From assembly GCF_907164915.1 (NCBI RefSeq), contig NC_061867.1, positions 41,462,338-41,526,337 on the forward strand: 64,000 bases of DNA, written 5' to 3'. Source of the DNA: Impatiens glandulifera. Taxonomy: Eukaryota > Streptophyta > Magnoliopsida > Ericales > Balsaminaceae. The notes under the pieces were generated by a model. The model did not search any database, was not told the DNA's origin, and saw nothing but the letters and a program-made list of their open reading frames with translations. Position 1 is the first letter of the stretch; each line of letters starts with the position of its first letter. Of the stretch, positions 54,383 through 64,000 are shown piece by piece. A program made the translations under genes and the position numbers.

Positions 54383-56560
54383 ATGGATATGAGACGGTTT
54401 TCTACTGCGATTAGCAAGGCTTCGCCTGCAATTCGAATTTCTGTGAGGACGTTCAAATTCAAAGCAAACCCAGGAGAGGCACACCTTGAAGCTCAAATCT
54501 TCAACGTCTCTCAGTTTCCACCCACCGGCCAAAGCTTATACTGAGAACAAGCTCAAAGGTAAGTCTAGCTCAAATTTCTCGGTGGACCATGATTATATTT
54601 CTCGGATTCTCTCTCGGAAGGATTGGTTTTTACTGTTAAATAATGAACTCAAGGCTGAGAGGATAAACTTGGATCCTCATAGAGTTATCAGCATTTTGCA
54701 GAATCAGGAAAATCCTTCACACCCTTTGAAATTTTATTGTGGGTTACGAATGTTAATCCATTGTTGTTGAAGAATCGATCGATTCACATTGTTTTAACCA
54801 ATGTTCTTATCGAAAGGGTCCTGTTCTATTGTCAGCTGAGCTTATCCAAGATCTAAGAATTCAGGATGTAGGTTAAAAGAAGATTTTCTTTGGGCTTTAA
54901 TAGGTAGTTGGGGGGAGGACTAGGGTTAGCTCGGTATTGCTCTGATGTTTCGGGCAGATATCTTACCTGGGTATTAATCCAACAACTAGATTATACAATG
55001 TAGTCATCGAATGCACTTGTGAAATCCAATTCATTAGATTTAGCTTATTTGAAATTTCAGCATATGCCTGCTGACAAATGCAAACCTGATAGGTTACATA
55101 CAATATCCTCATTCATGGTACTTGCAAAGCTGGTGTTGTAGATGAATCGCTACGTTTGGTTAAACAAATGGAGGGTTTGGGATATTCACCCAAATGTATT
55201 TAACATACACAATTCTTATCGATGGGATTCTGTAATTCGAACGAATAGATGAAGCGTTTGCCATAGTTGAGGAAATAAGAAAAATGAATGTAAATCCAAA
55301 TGAGGCCACATATAGGTCTCTAGTCAATGGGGCATTTCGTAATTTACCACCTGGAAAGGCGTTTGAATTGTTGTCTGTGGTTCTTGTACAAGCAACCCAA
55401 GTTGCCAACGATAGCTTGTGATACTGTTCTTCAATGTCTGTCGAATAATTCCATGGTTAGAGGAGGCTGTTGACTTTTTGAGCGAAGTCATGAAGAAACA
55501 TCACTTACCCGATAATGCCACATTCAATATGGTAATGACTTGTTTGATTAAAAGTTTGGATCTTGATGAGGTATGCGATATATCGAATGATCTCACAAAG
55601 AGAGGCCTGAAATGAAATTTTAATACTTATATTAAACTTATCGAGGGTTTATATAGAAGCGGACGAATCACAGAAGGTAACCTTCACCTAACTCAGATGC
55701 TTCAAAATGGGCTTTTAGAGAACGCCGTTTCTTGTAATATGGTAATAGATTGCTTCTGCAAAGTTAAAATGATGGAAAAAGCATCCGAAATTTTTAAAGA
55801 GATGCATGAAAGGGGGATATCGCCAAATCTCGTCACTTTCAACTCTCTAATTAACGGTTATTGCAAAGTGGTGAAAATCGACAAAGCCAAGCAAATGTTA
55901 CATTCCCTACTGGAGAAGGGTTTTCGTCCCGATATTTTCACTTTCACTTCGATAATCGAAGGCCTTTGCCGAATAGGTCAGATCCACGACGCGTTTGATT
56001 GTTTTAAGGAAATGGTGGATTGGGACGTCTCCCCTAATGCCATTACGTATAACATATTAATTCGTTCTTTATGTGTAATTGGCGATGTTTATAAATCTGC
56101 GAAGCTTTTGAAAAAGATGAGGGCAGATGGAGTTTCTCCGGATGTGTTCTCTTTCAATGCTGTTATCAATGTATTGTAAGATGAATAAGGTTGAAAAGGC
56201 TATGGAAGGTTATGGTAACTATGCTTGCGTTAGACCTGACGCCTGACAATTTTACTTACTGTGCTTTTATTAAGTCACTTGTGATTAGGGAGATTGGATG
56301 AAGCTAAAAGCTTGTTTGACTCAATGGAAGGTAACGGATGCATACCTGATGGTTATACTTGTAATACGTTGTTAGGGCTTTGGTTCAGGCTTCTCGGTAT
56401 GAGGAAGCGAGGGATGTATCAAAACGATATGAGAGAAAATCAGAATTACACCTTGAGACATGTAGGGTATGTCATTTTTATGGTAATTTATTGCAATTTG
56501 TTCAAGTTTTTCTTCTATCATTTTGATGTCTTCCAAGTGCATATGTATGTTGGCATACGA
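54383..56560 (+). pseudogene. PPR40: PPR40-like pentatricopeptide repeat pseudogene
   Basis: The start MDMRRFSTAISKASPAIR is a mitochondrial-targeting type. The reading jumps frame at about 54480, 54740, 54820, 54880-54930, 55010 and 55400, with an in-frame stop at 55613 and further breaks after 56177 and 56380. Recognisable blocks (ISRILSRKDWFLLLNNELKA, VISILQNQENPSHPLKFY, SNSLDLAYLKFQHMPADKC, LRLVKQMEGLGYSP) follow Arabidopsis PPR40 (At3g16890), a mitochondrial P-class PPR protein associated with respiratory complex III, as I remember it. The longest open piece, 55697-56179, holds four to five canonical 35-residue P-type PPRs (NLVTFNSLINGYCKV, NAITYNILIRSLCVIG). It is intronless as usual for PPRs. 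The many lesions make it a pseudogene unless assembly errors are responsible. Confidence 0.85.
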
Positions 56561-56569
56561 TAAATTCTT

Positions 56570-56850
56570 ATTGGGGAAAATGCATGTTGTTATCTGAACT
56601 ATCCTCAGGTTTTGATATTGGTTTCGGTTGAAGGCTACTGCATTTCTTATGCCCTGATTTGAGATAAAAATATTCATGTTCATAGAACTTTAAAGTCTGT
56701 CTTTTTAATTTTACACAATATTTCATGATGGGTATAAATATATATTAAATTGTTGCTTCCTAATGTGGTCTGTAATTTGCTTAGTTACTTAACTTTGTCT
56801 ATGCAGATGTGTTGATGGCATAGTCAGAGGAATTACACTCATTAATATCT
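56570..56850. other. Spacer between the two PPR pseudogenes
   Basis: No coding content recognised; TTTTTATTTGCAG at about 56856-56868 looks like a splice acceptor just before the second PPR relic. Confidence 0.4.
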
Positions 56851-56861
56851 CAAGCTTTTAT

Positions 56862-57720
56862 TTGCAGATCATCTGTAGAATACCATCAATGAGCCTCCAT
56901 CTTCGAATTTTGCATCACTGCAGTTGTTCAAACTCCGAAGCAAGTTTTGTACCACAACATATTCATTGTCTCGCAACGTACAAGCTAGTTAGAGCCAACA
57001 GAAAGGGAACAATAGCCTCTCTCGTCTCCTCCAGTGCCTGTCTCGATGCCACAGGGGAACGGTTTGTTATCTCACTTCTGCAACAGTGCTCTAAATCCAA
57101 GAATTTCTGAGAGGGCTCTTCATTCACTCTACTCTAGCAAAGAATGCATGTTATTCAATCTCCTAATTTTCCAATCACATTATCAACGTCTATGCTAAAT
57201 GTGGGAAAGTTGATATGAGAGGCCTCACAGAAACCTCCTATCCTGGTCTACTTTATTATCGGGATATGTCCAAGATGGGGAACCTTTGTTGGCAATTGAC
57301 ATCTTCTTCAGATTGAAAACGGATCAATGAATTGTTTTAGCTAGTGTTATACATGCTCGTGCCACTCTTGTGTTCTCTCTACCCGTTTCAACAAGTTTAT
57401 GCATTGTCGGTAAAACTTGGTTACTCATCTGTTTCCTTTGTTTCCATTCTCTAATTACCATGTATATGAAGTCTGGTCAATCCCAACGACGCTCCTTTAT
57501 GGTTTTCATCCAAGCTTCTAATGTGTCTAAACACAGCCTCATATAATGCTGTAATAGTAGCCGGGCTGGTGGAAACAAGCTACCCAACAAGGGATTTGAA
57601 ATTTTCAAACAAATGTGAAAGCAAGGTTTACTTCCTGATTACTTCACTTTTGTTGGACTATTGGCTGCTACTAAAGATTTTCAGTTTGTCGGAACTAATT
57701 TGATGCCAAGATGAATGGAC
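56862..57720 (+). pseudogene. Second PPR pseudogene (PLS-type), heavily decayed
   Basis: Different frames read typical PLS-class PPR phrases: ISLLQQCSKSKNF (57066-57104), INVYAKCGKVD-like text near 57190, YALSVKLGYSSVSFVSI near 57395, TASYNAVI ... AGLVETSY (57530-57580) and KQGLLPDYFTFVGLLAATKD (57618-57675). All frames are broken. PLS-type PPR proteins act in organellar RNA editing. It is distinct from the P-type gene upstream, not a continuation of it. Confidence 0.75.
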
Positions 57721-57820
57721 ATGTTGATCTTTTAAATTATGATGACTTTGTCAATATTTATGATTATGACACATCGATCTTTTAAATTATGATGACATTT
57801 GTCAATATTTATGATTATGA
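57720..57820. repeat. Tandem duplication, 2 units of 50-51 bp
   Basis: GATCTTTTAAATTATGATGA ... TTTATGATTATGA occurs at 57720-57769 and 57770-57820 with three or four differences. Confidence 0.93.
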
Positions 57821-58549
57821 TTTTTTTCTTCTAATTTTCTTTTTTTAGATAAATGAAAAACTCACAAATGGTAAATGATTAGAAGAATAGTTCAAGATTA
57901 GGCAGAATAAATGAAAACAACAGAAAATTCAATAATAATCATATTATAAGTTTGTTTGATTAATACCCCTATTAATCTGAAAATTTATATTTTCAGGCAT
58001 CTTTCTGCACTCGCTTACAATTTTTATTTTAGAGTTAGGATAAATATATTTAACACATGCTTAAAAACAAAATGATACAAACTAGACACATGTTTATGTT
58101 TGGGTTTACTCTAAACATTGGATAAATAAATAATCTGTAAATAATATTCTTTTAAATGCTCAAAATTTTTAAATAAAGACGGTAAAGTGATAGATAGTTA
58201 ATACATAGCACGAGTTTCATTTTTCACGTGTAACCAAACACCGAACCAAAATAAATCTCTAAAACGCGTTTAACACCCAAAGTATTTTTCTTTCCTCATT
58301 TTCAAGTAGTAAATTAGGGTAGCGCTCATAGAAAAGTCAAAAAATAGTCGAAATCGACGTTTTTAAATGCACTTAGTCAAGCCTACCATTTGGTTCATTG
58401 TCTCACTCGAAACTCAAGAGGAATGTGAGTAGGAGCTCGACTATCGAGTAACGAAAACACCTTTTCGAGAAGAATCAATTTTTGGCGTTATAACTATACT
58501 ACTATTACTATTACTGTTACTGTTATTATTATTATTACTTTTATTTTTA
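57821..58549. other. AT-rich spacer, no gene seen
   Basis: Contains ATT/ACT trinucleotide-rich sequence at 58495-58560. No gene is supported. Confidence 0.5.
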
Positions 58550-58954
58550 TTATATTATTATCACGTTCGTTAATCAATAATCTCATTCACAAATTTTAAA
58601 TATTATATTATCACCCAACCATACTCTTAACAACATCTTACCATTTTACTTCGGTCACCAACAATCTCATTCACATATTTAACTACTATTATTACACAAT
58701 CATCTTCTTCCCTTATCGACCTCTTATATCTCACTTCGATCAACCCAACATGTTCCTTGTTTTCCCTAAATCGAACTATATTTTGAGCATTTACACCCAA
58801 CCATGTAGTTTTACCAACCTCTTACTATCTCACTTGGTCGACCAACAAACTCATTCACATATTTAATATTATTATCACACAACCAATCTCCTCCTTGTCA
58901 ACTCTCTTGTCATCTCACTTTGACCAACCGCCATATATCTTGTTTTCCTAAATC
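58550..58954. repeat. Degenerate tandem repeat, right block (shared with 52790-53560)
   Basis: Same phrases as the left block: CTCATTCACATATTTAACTA, TTATCGACCTCTTA, TCTCACTTCGATCAACC, AAATCGAACTATA. It ends exactly where the CACTA terminus begins. Confidence 0.75.
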
Positions 58955-60440
58955 CACTATAAGGAAAAAGACTATTAACCACGACAAAAGTCGTCGTTAA
59001 AAGCCATAATGCAGACATTAATAAGTATTAACGTCGACGACTAAAGTCGTCGTTCGTCGATGCTTACCATAACTGGACGTTAAAATATTTTGATTATTAC
59101 CATGGGTTTTAGGAGGAGGAAGCCGTGGTTATAATGATACATTATTACACACGACGTTCTCCTAAAACCGTGGTTAATAATAATACATTATTAAACCACG
59201 ACGTTCTCCTAAAGCCGTGGTTAATTATGTATTATTATTAACCACGACGTTCTCTAAAAGCCGGGGATTAATAATGTATGGTTAATAATACATTATTAAC
59301 CACGACTTTCAAAGAAACGCTGTGGTAATAATTGTCACTCTCTGATTTTTATGGTTCAGTTATTACCGCCGACCTTCCCTAACGCTAATGTTATATTGTC
59401 ACTCCTCTAATTTTTGAGTTATTTTTTGAATTTCACAAAACCTGTTTCAATGTTTTTACGAAAAAAACAATTCATAAATCAAATTCAATTCCAAATTTGA
59501 CCTAAATCTAAAATCGTAAAAAAAATCTCAAATCAATTGTATGTTAATCACTGACTGGGGGAGGAGGGGGAATCCTAGACATGAACATTTCTAAGCCTCT
59601 TGTATGTGCACGCACCTACGCCTCTAAAGCCTCTTTTGTGTGCGCACCTCCGCATGGATATCGTTCATCCTATGCTCTTGTGCCTCATTTTGTGCTTCCT
59701 AATTTGCGCGCAACATCTCCCCCTCTTCTCGCGGATCCTGTTCTCCTCCATCAACGTTTGTGTGCACACATGAGTTGACGCTAGAAGAAGAACTTCCCCT
59801 TTGATCGGTCTAAAGTGAGTGGGCTGGATAACACCATTAAAAAATAAACTCACGGAGATAAACTGCCATATATGGTTCAATTGGGATTGAGAGAGATCAG
59901 ACCATTTTTTGAGACGAAGTGGCACCACCTCGCCTTTCCGGACAACGCCGCCAATATGGTGAGACCAATAGTGGACGTGATCGCATATATGCCTTCCATC
60001 CAAGTCCCTGAACTCCAACATCATCTTCTCTCCGGTTCCCATTTTCGCAAGAATCGTGTTTTTGTTCTTCCCCGTCCCCTCCTCGATGAAGACGCTTCTG
60101 CAAAATAACATTAAAACTAAATTTGTTAAAATTTATATAATGATTTAAATATCACATATAAGTTATTATTAACTACCTGCAGTCTTGGGAACAGGAGAAT
60201 CCTCCCCAAGGATGCCAGACTCCTCGGGAATGGTGGAATCTGGATCATCTAGTCTCTCATTATCATGAAGCTCTGATCCTATAAATTACATAGGATCATT
60301 GGACTCTACATCATCGGTACGAGCTCCATCATCTATACGAGCTCAGAGGGGGTCCAAATGTCTCAATAGTTTTCGCACTTGGAGCGCATCCAATCTCTCT
60401 ATAGTGCTCGTTTAGCATCCCGTTTAGGTGTCATGATATC
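58955..60440 (-). mobile_element. CACTA (En/Spm) DNA transposon terminus and remnant
   Basis: CACTATAAGGAAAAAGACTA at 58955 is a typical CACTA terminal sequence. It is followed by subterminal repeats in both orientations (TTAACCACGACGTTCTCC and CCTAAAACCGTGGTTAATAA, 58975-59320), the usual transposase-binding arrangement of CACTA elements. A minus-strand ORF (59665-60111) of Ptta/En-Spm type follows. The opposite TAGTG end was not found before the copia LTR region, so the element is truncated or interrupted. Confidence 0.82.
59665..60111 (-). pseudogene. Ptta/En-Spm-like transposon protein remnant
   Basis: The minus frame reads SHHIGGVVRKGEVVPLRLKK and KWSDLSQSQLNHIWQFI. This follows the pattern of the plant transposase Ptta/En/Spm family ('I-G-xx-VR-xx-VPL-xxx-xW-xxV-xxxxKxxIW'). 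The recognition is from the family pattern; a profile search would settle it. The region continues with broken frames to about 60430. The CACTA accessory protein is thought to assist transposition. N- and C-terminal parts are missing or scrambled. Confidence 0.6.
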
Positions 60441-61843
60441 TAAAAAAAAAGTAAAGTTACAATTTTAAATAAGTTTATATTTGACACACACAAATAAAAA
60501 TATATCTAGATAAAAAACAAATCTTAATCTGCTCTGGATCTGTAATACTTCCTAAGAATTAAAATTAAGCATTTCAAGTTCCATTCCAATTTCACAAAGC
60601 ATGAGATCCTAAAGAGCTTGAGTAACTTCACATAGCAGTCAGCAAGAACATTATTCAAATTTCAAATTAAAGTCATTGTAGTTCTTCAAATTCTTACCTA
60701 CAAGTTGAAGTTGTACTTTAAGAAACAAAGTAATTATGTTCCACTTTGATAAGAATTGGAATTAATAGTCTCAAGTTCCATGCCAAATCCACAAAGTTAG
60801 GATCCTAATCTGGTATGGCTTTATCTTACTTCCGAAGTTCGCATAACAGTCAAGTAAGAACATATTCACATTTCAAATCAAAATCAAAATCTTTGTCACA
60901 TAAATAAGTATTTATGTGTCAAACTCAGATTGTTAATCCCTACTTCACCTGAATCAGAAAAGAGAAATTTCTTAATTAAGTCGAAACTGTTCATCTGCTC
61001 CTATGTTAAAACTAAAGAACACCTTTCTGCAATAGATTACATAGATGAACTTCATTCCTAGGTTTAGTCTTATAACACGGTGATCGTCACAATTAACGAT
61101 CATCACCACAACATATTTAAAAACGAATGAAGGTTATTGATCTAGTAAGTTCTTTGTTAAACATTTAAATTTGTCTTAAGGATTTATACCTATCTGAACT
61201 AGTTTGCGTTAGCAAACAAATAAGTCAGAATAATAGTAGAGAATTCATAACTAAACACAAGGATGAAGGAGTCTCAATACACCAGATCTAGCTATATCTC
61301 AACTAGAAAATTTAACTGGTTTCACTTGTTTGCAGGTTAATTAAATACCAAATAGGCAGATCACGCCCTAGTTTTCAAACATGGCATAAACGTTTTTTGC
61401 ATACAAATCTCGGGATAAATCAATCGAAGGAATACAATCGTAATTTAAGAGTTCATACTATGTAGAGTGATGTAAGGAGTAAAAGAAAGAGACTCACGAA
61501 TTGAAAAAATGAATAGGAATGCGGCGTTTGTTCATGTATACCGTCTATGTAGAATTTATATACTTAATGATCTAACAACTCTTTTATTTAGATCTAATGC
61601 GGAAAATAATTTTAACTTACCTCCAGCCATTCTTCTTGATACTTTAAAGTTTCGATCTTCCAAAACCGATTATCTCTTATCGATGGTGTTTTTCTTAGAT
61701 GAGATAATGGCCTTAGGGACCGAACACTATATTATAATCCTCTCGTTCCATCAAAGAGACCTTAATGGGTAGTTACTAGTTAGTGGGTAGTTTATTCCAA
61801 TTATTAAACTTTAATTTATTAATTAAACCATTTAATTCCAACA
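60441..61843 (-). mobile_element. Putative 3' LTR of the right-hand copia element
   Basis: On the minus strand the LTR begins TGTTGGAATTAAATGG at 61843, directly after the polypurine tract AAGTGGGAGAA (complement of 61844-61854). The CCAAGTGGGAGAATGTTGG junction is standard for a group of plant copia elements. The downstream LTR limit is not visible because no second LTR lies in the window; 60441 is only the edge of the recognised CACTA remnant. ORF 61509-61772 has no coding identity. Confidence 0.65.
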
Positions 61844-61855
61844 TTCTCCCACTTG

Positions 61856-62129
61856 GTTTAATAAATAAAATCATATCACAATAAGAAATTTGATACATGA
61901 ATCATAGCGATAAATCCTCTAAAATTGAGAATCATCTTCTATGTATCACAATGCTCACATTTCTCAATAACAACCCATAAAACTCAATGAATAAACCATA
62001 TGTTTATTCTAGGTCCGGAACTTTATTATTTCTCAAAAACGATCAATATGCGCATAACGTAAATCAAATATGAGAAATCATTACTTATTAGAGTTCACTT
62101 AAATACATTGTTCTTACAATAAATTAAAA
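61856..62129 (-). other. 3' untranslated part of the copia element
   Basis: Between the RNase H stop (about 62131) and the polypurine tract; A/T-rich and without coding content. Confidence 0.55.
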
Positions 62130-64000
62130 TCATAAACAACTAAGTCCCATTCGTTCTACATGATCCTTGAAATTCTTTGGTGGCATGCCTTTAGTCAAAG
62201 GATCAGCAATCATCAACTTAGTGCTAATGTGTTCAATGACCACTTTCTTTTCCTTAACACGTTCTCTAATGGCTAAGTATTCAATGTCGGTGTGTTTACT
62301 TCGACTACCACTCTTATTATTCTTAGCCATAAAGATTGCAGCTGAGTTGCAAAAAACAATGCAATGCCTAGAGATAGAATCCATATCTAAGCCCATCAAT
62401 ACAACTCTCTCATCCATACACCAATGCGAAGTAGCCTCAAACACGATACAAATTCGGCTTCCATAGTGGAGGTTGCAATCAATCTCTGCTTTGCAACTCC
62501 TCCAAGATACAGCTCCACCAGCAAGCATAAAAACATAACCAGATGTTGATTTTCGTGAATCAATACATCCAGCAAATCTGCATCGGAGTAGCCTACCACT
62601 TCTAGAGTATCAATCCGTCTAAATGTAAGCATGTAATCCTTCGTTCCTTGAAGTATCTCATCACTTTCTTTGCGCTTTCCAGTGGGCTAAACCTGGATTA
62701 CTTTGATATCTTCCCAATACCCCAACAATAATGCAATGTCAGGTCTTGTACAAACTTGAGCATCATCAGGCTTCCAACAGCAGAAGCATATGGAATGTTT
62801 TTCATTTGTTCTCTTTCGAGATCATTCCTTGGGGATTGGTTCAAACAAATTTATCACCCTTAACAACGGGAGCTATACTTGGTGTAACAATCTTTCATCC
62901 GAAATCTTTCTAAAGCTTATTGATATAGGTTTCCTGAGACAGACCCAAAACTCTTCTTTTTCTGTCTCTATGTATCATTATGCCAATGAATAAGACGCAT
63001 CACCCATATCCTTCATATCAAAGTTCTTAGAGAGAAATTGTTTCACCTCATATAACAAACCTTGTCATTTGCAGCAAGTAGAATATCATCCACATATAGA
63101 ACAAGGAAACAAAACTTTGCTCCCACTGACCTTTTGGTATATACAATGATCCCTAACATTCTCTACAAAACCAAACGAAGAGACAACATCATAGGAAATG
63201 GGTTTCAAATACCATTGACGGGAAGCTTGTTTCAATCCGTATATGGATTTCTTAAGCTTGCATACTAAATGCTCACCATTACTAGAGGAAAATCCTTCAG
63301 GTTGTTTATGTATACCTCTTCTCTAGTTCTCCATTGAGAAAAGCCGTTTTCACATCCATTTGTTGCAATTCTAAATCAAAATATGCAACTAATGCCATGA
63401 TTATGCGAAGTGAATCTTTCTTTGATACAGGAGAAAATGTATCCTTGTAGTCAATTCCTTCCCTTTGAGTGAATCCCTTAGCAACAAGTCTTGCTTTATA
63501 TCTTTCAATGTTGCCCATTGAGTCTTTCTTTGTTTTGAAGACCCATCTACATCCAATGGCTTTTACACCATCAGGCAACGCGACAAGATCCCAGACTTCA
63601 TTGACAGTCATAGAATCCATCTCATCCTTCATGGCGTCATGCCAGAATTTTGATTCTGCACAACTTATAGCTTGTGAAAATGTTTCAGGATCATTTTCGG
63701 CTCCGACATTAAAATCCGATTCTTGTAGATACACAATATAATCATCAGATATTGTTGATCTCTTTATTCTAGTAGATCTTCTTAATGTTGGATCAACATT
63801 ATTTTGTAAAACTTGTTGATCAACTGGTTGCATAACTCTCTCAGGTAACTCTTGAGAAATTTGATCTACTGGTTCATTTTCAACAACTTGTGGATTTTTC
63901 AGTAATTGTTCTTACAATAACCGATTGTACTGGAGGTTATTGTTAACAACAATCAATCTATCACTTGGGCATGATGGTTGCACATCATAATGATCTTTAT
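62130..64000 (-). pseudogene. Ty1-copia pol relic (RT and RNase H), runs off the right edge
   Basis: Minus-strand order: a low-complexity linker upstream of RT near 63834-64000; RT start (63833-63306) with GVKAIGCRWVFKTKKDSMGN, RYKARLVAKGFTQREGIDY and QMDVKTAFLNGELE; the middle with SIYGLKQASRQW (about 63230) and the intact active-site motif LVLYVDDILLAAND (about 63070-63112); RNase H in two frames, with VVGYSDADLLD and LIATSTMEAEFVSC (62632-62396), then KHTDIEYLAIRERVKEKKVV and DPLTKGMPPKNFKDHVERMG ending at 62130. Frameshifts occur at about 63306, 62640-63000 and 62450-62520. Integrase, protease and gag lie beyond the window. Better preserved than the 40-kb relic. Confidence 0.93.

Noticed and set aside
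59581..60108. Plus-strand ORFs at 59581-59778 and 59872-60108
   Set aside because: They are antisense to the minus-strand Ptta/En-Spm-like remnant.

Overview
This window is nuclear DNA of a flowering plant, most likely a eudicot. Coding exons are spliced with GT/AG introns. Three host genes belong to plant families: a RING-H2 ubiquitin ligase, a MORF/RIP organellar RNA-editing factor and an REX4-type DEDDh exonuclease. Two further loci are decayed pentatricopeptide-repeat (PPR) genes. The rest is AT-rich and dominated by transposable elements: L1-type LINEs, Ty1-copia elements, a CACTA element, a MITE, tRNA-derived SINE remnants and several minisatellites. I found no bacterial features, CRISPR array, rRNA or intact tRNA gene. 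The order or genus cannot be fixed from the sequence alone. LAYOUT. 1-4.2 kb is a decayed LINE with ORF1 and ORF2. 4.2-5.8 kb is the 3' end of a Sirevirus-like copia element whose LTR carries about 21 hairpin-forming repeats. 5.8-10.2 kb is non-coding repeat DNA with a duplicated block of about 0.7 kb. 10.3-27 kb is a nest of LINE copies that carry only ORF1, a decayed copia element and several segmental duplications whose edges lie inside LINE 5' ends. 27-29.8 kb is mostly AT-rich. 29.8-31.4 kb holds the RING-H2 gene in five coding exons. 31.7-38.3 kb is AT-rich and contains a striking array of about 1.6 kb of ACGT-core repeats arranged as one giant inverted repeat. 38.6-42.8 kb is a minus-strand RE1-like copia relic. 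43-43.6 kb is a LINE ORF2 tail. 43.9-46.2 kb is the MORF8-like gene in four exons. 47.6-51.6 kb is the REX4-like gene in nine coding exons. 52.5 kb is a MITE. 54.4-57.7 kb holds two PPR pseudogenes, the first close to Arabidopsis PPR40. A shared degenerate tandem repeat lies on both sides of the PPR block. 59-60.4 kb is a CACTA terminus with a Ptta/En-Spm-like coding remnant. 60.5-64 kb is a minus-strand copia element running off the right edge. HOW THE GENES RELATE. The intact genes are independently transcribed single-copy-type plant genes and do not form a pathway cluster. MORF8-like and PPR40-like proteins both act in organelles, but the PPR copy here is broken. The promoter region of the REX4-like gene has paired site II (TGGGCY) elements, as expected for a ribosome-biogenesis gene. 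ASSESSMENT. I do not see a convincing new protein-coding system. The most unusual items are the inverted ACGT array (33.98-35.77 kb), the ORF1-only LINE derivatives with poly-A ends (one with a perfect 17-bp target-site duplication), and two copia LTRs built from palindrome-bearing tandem repeats.
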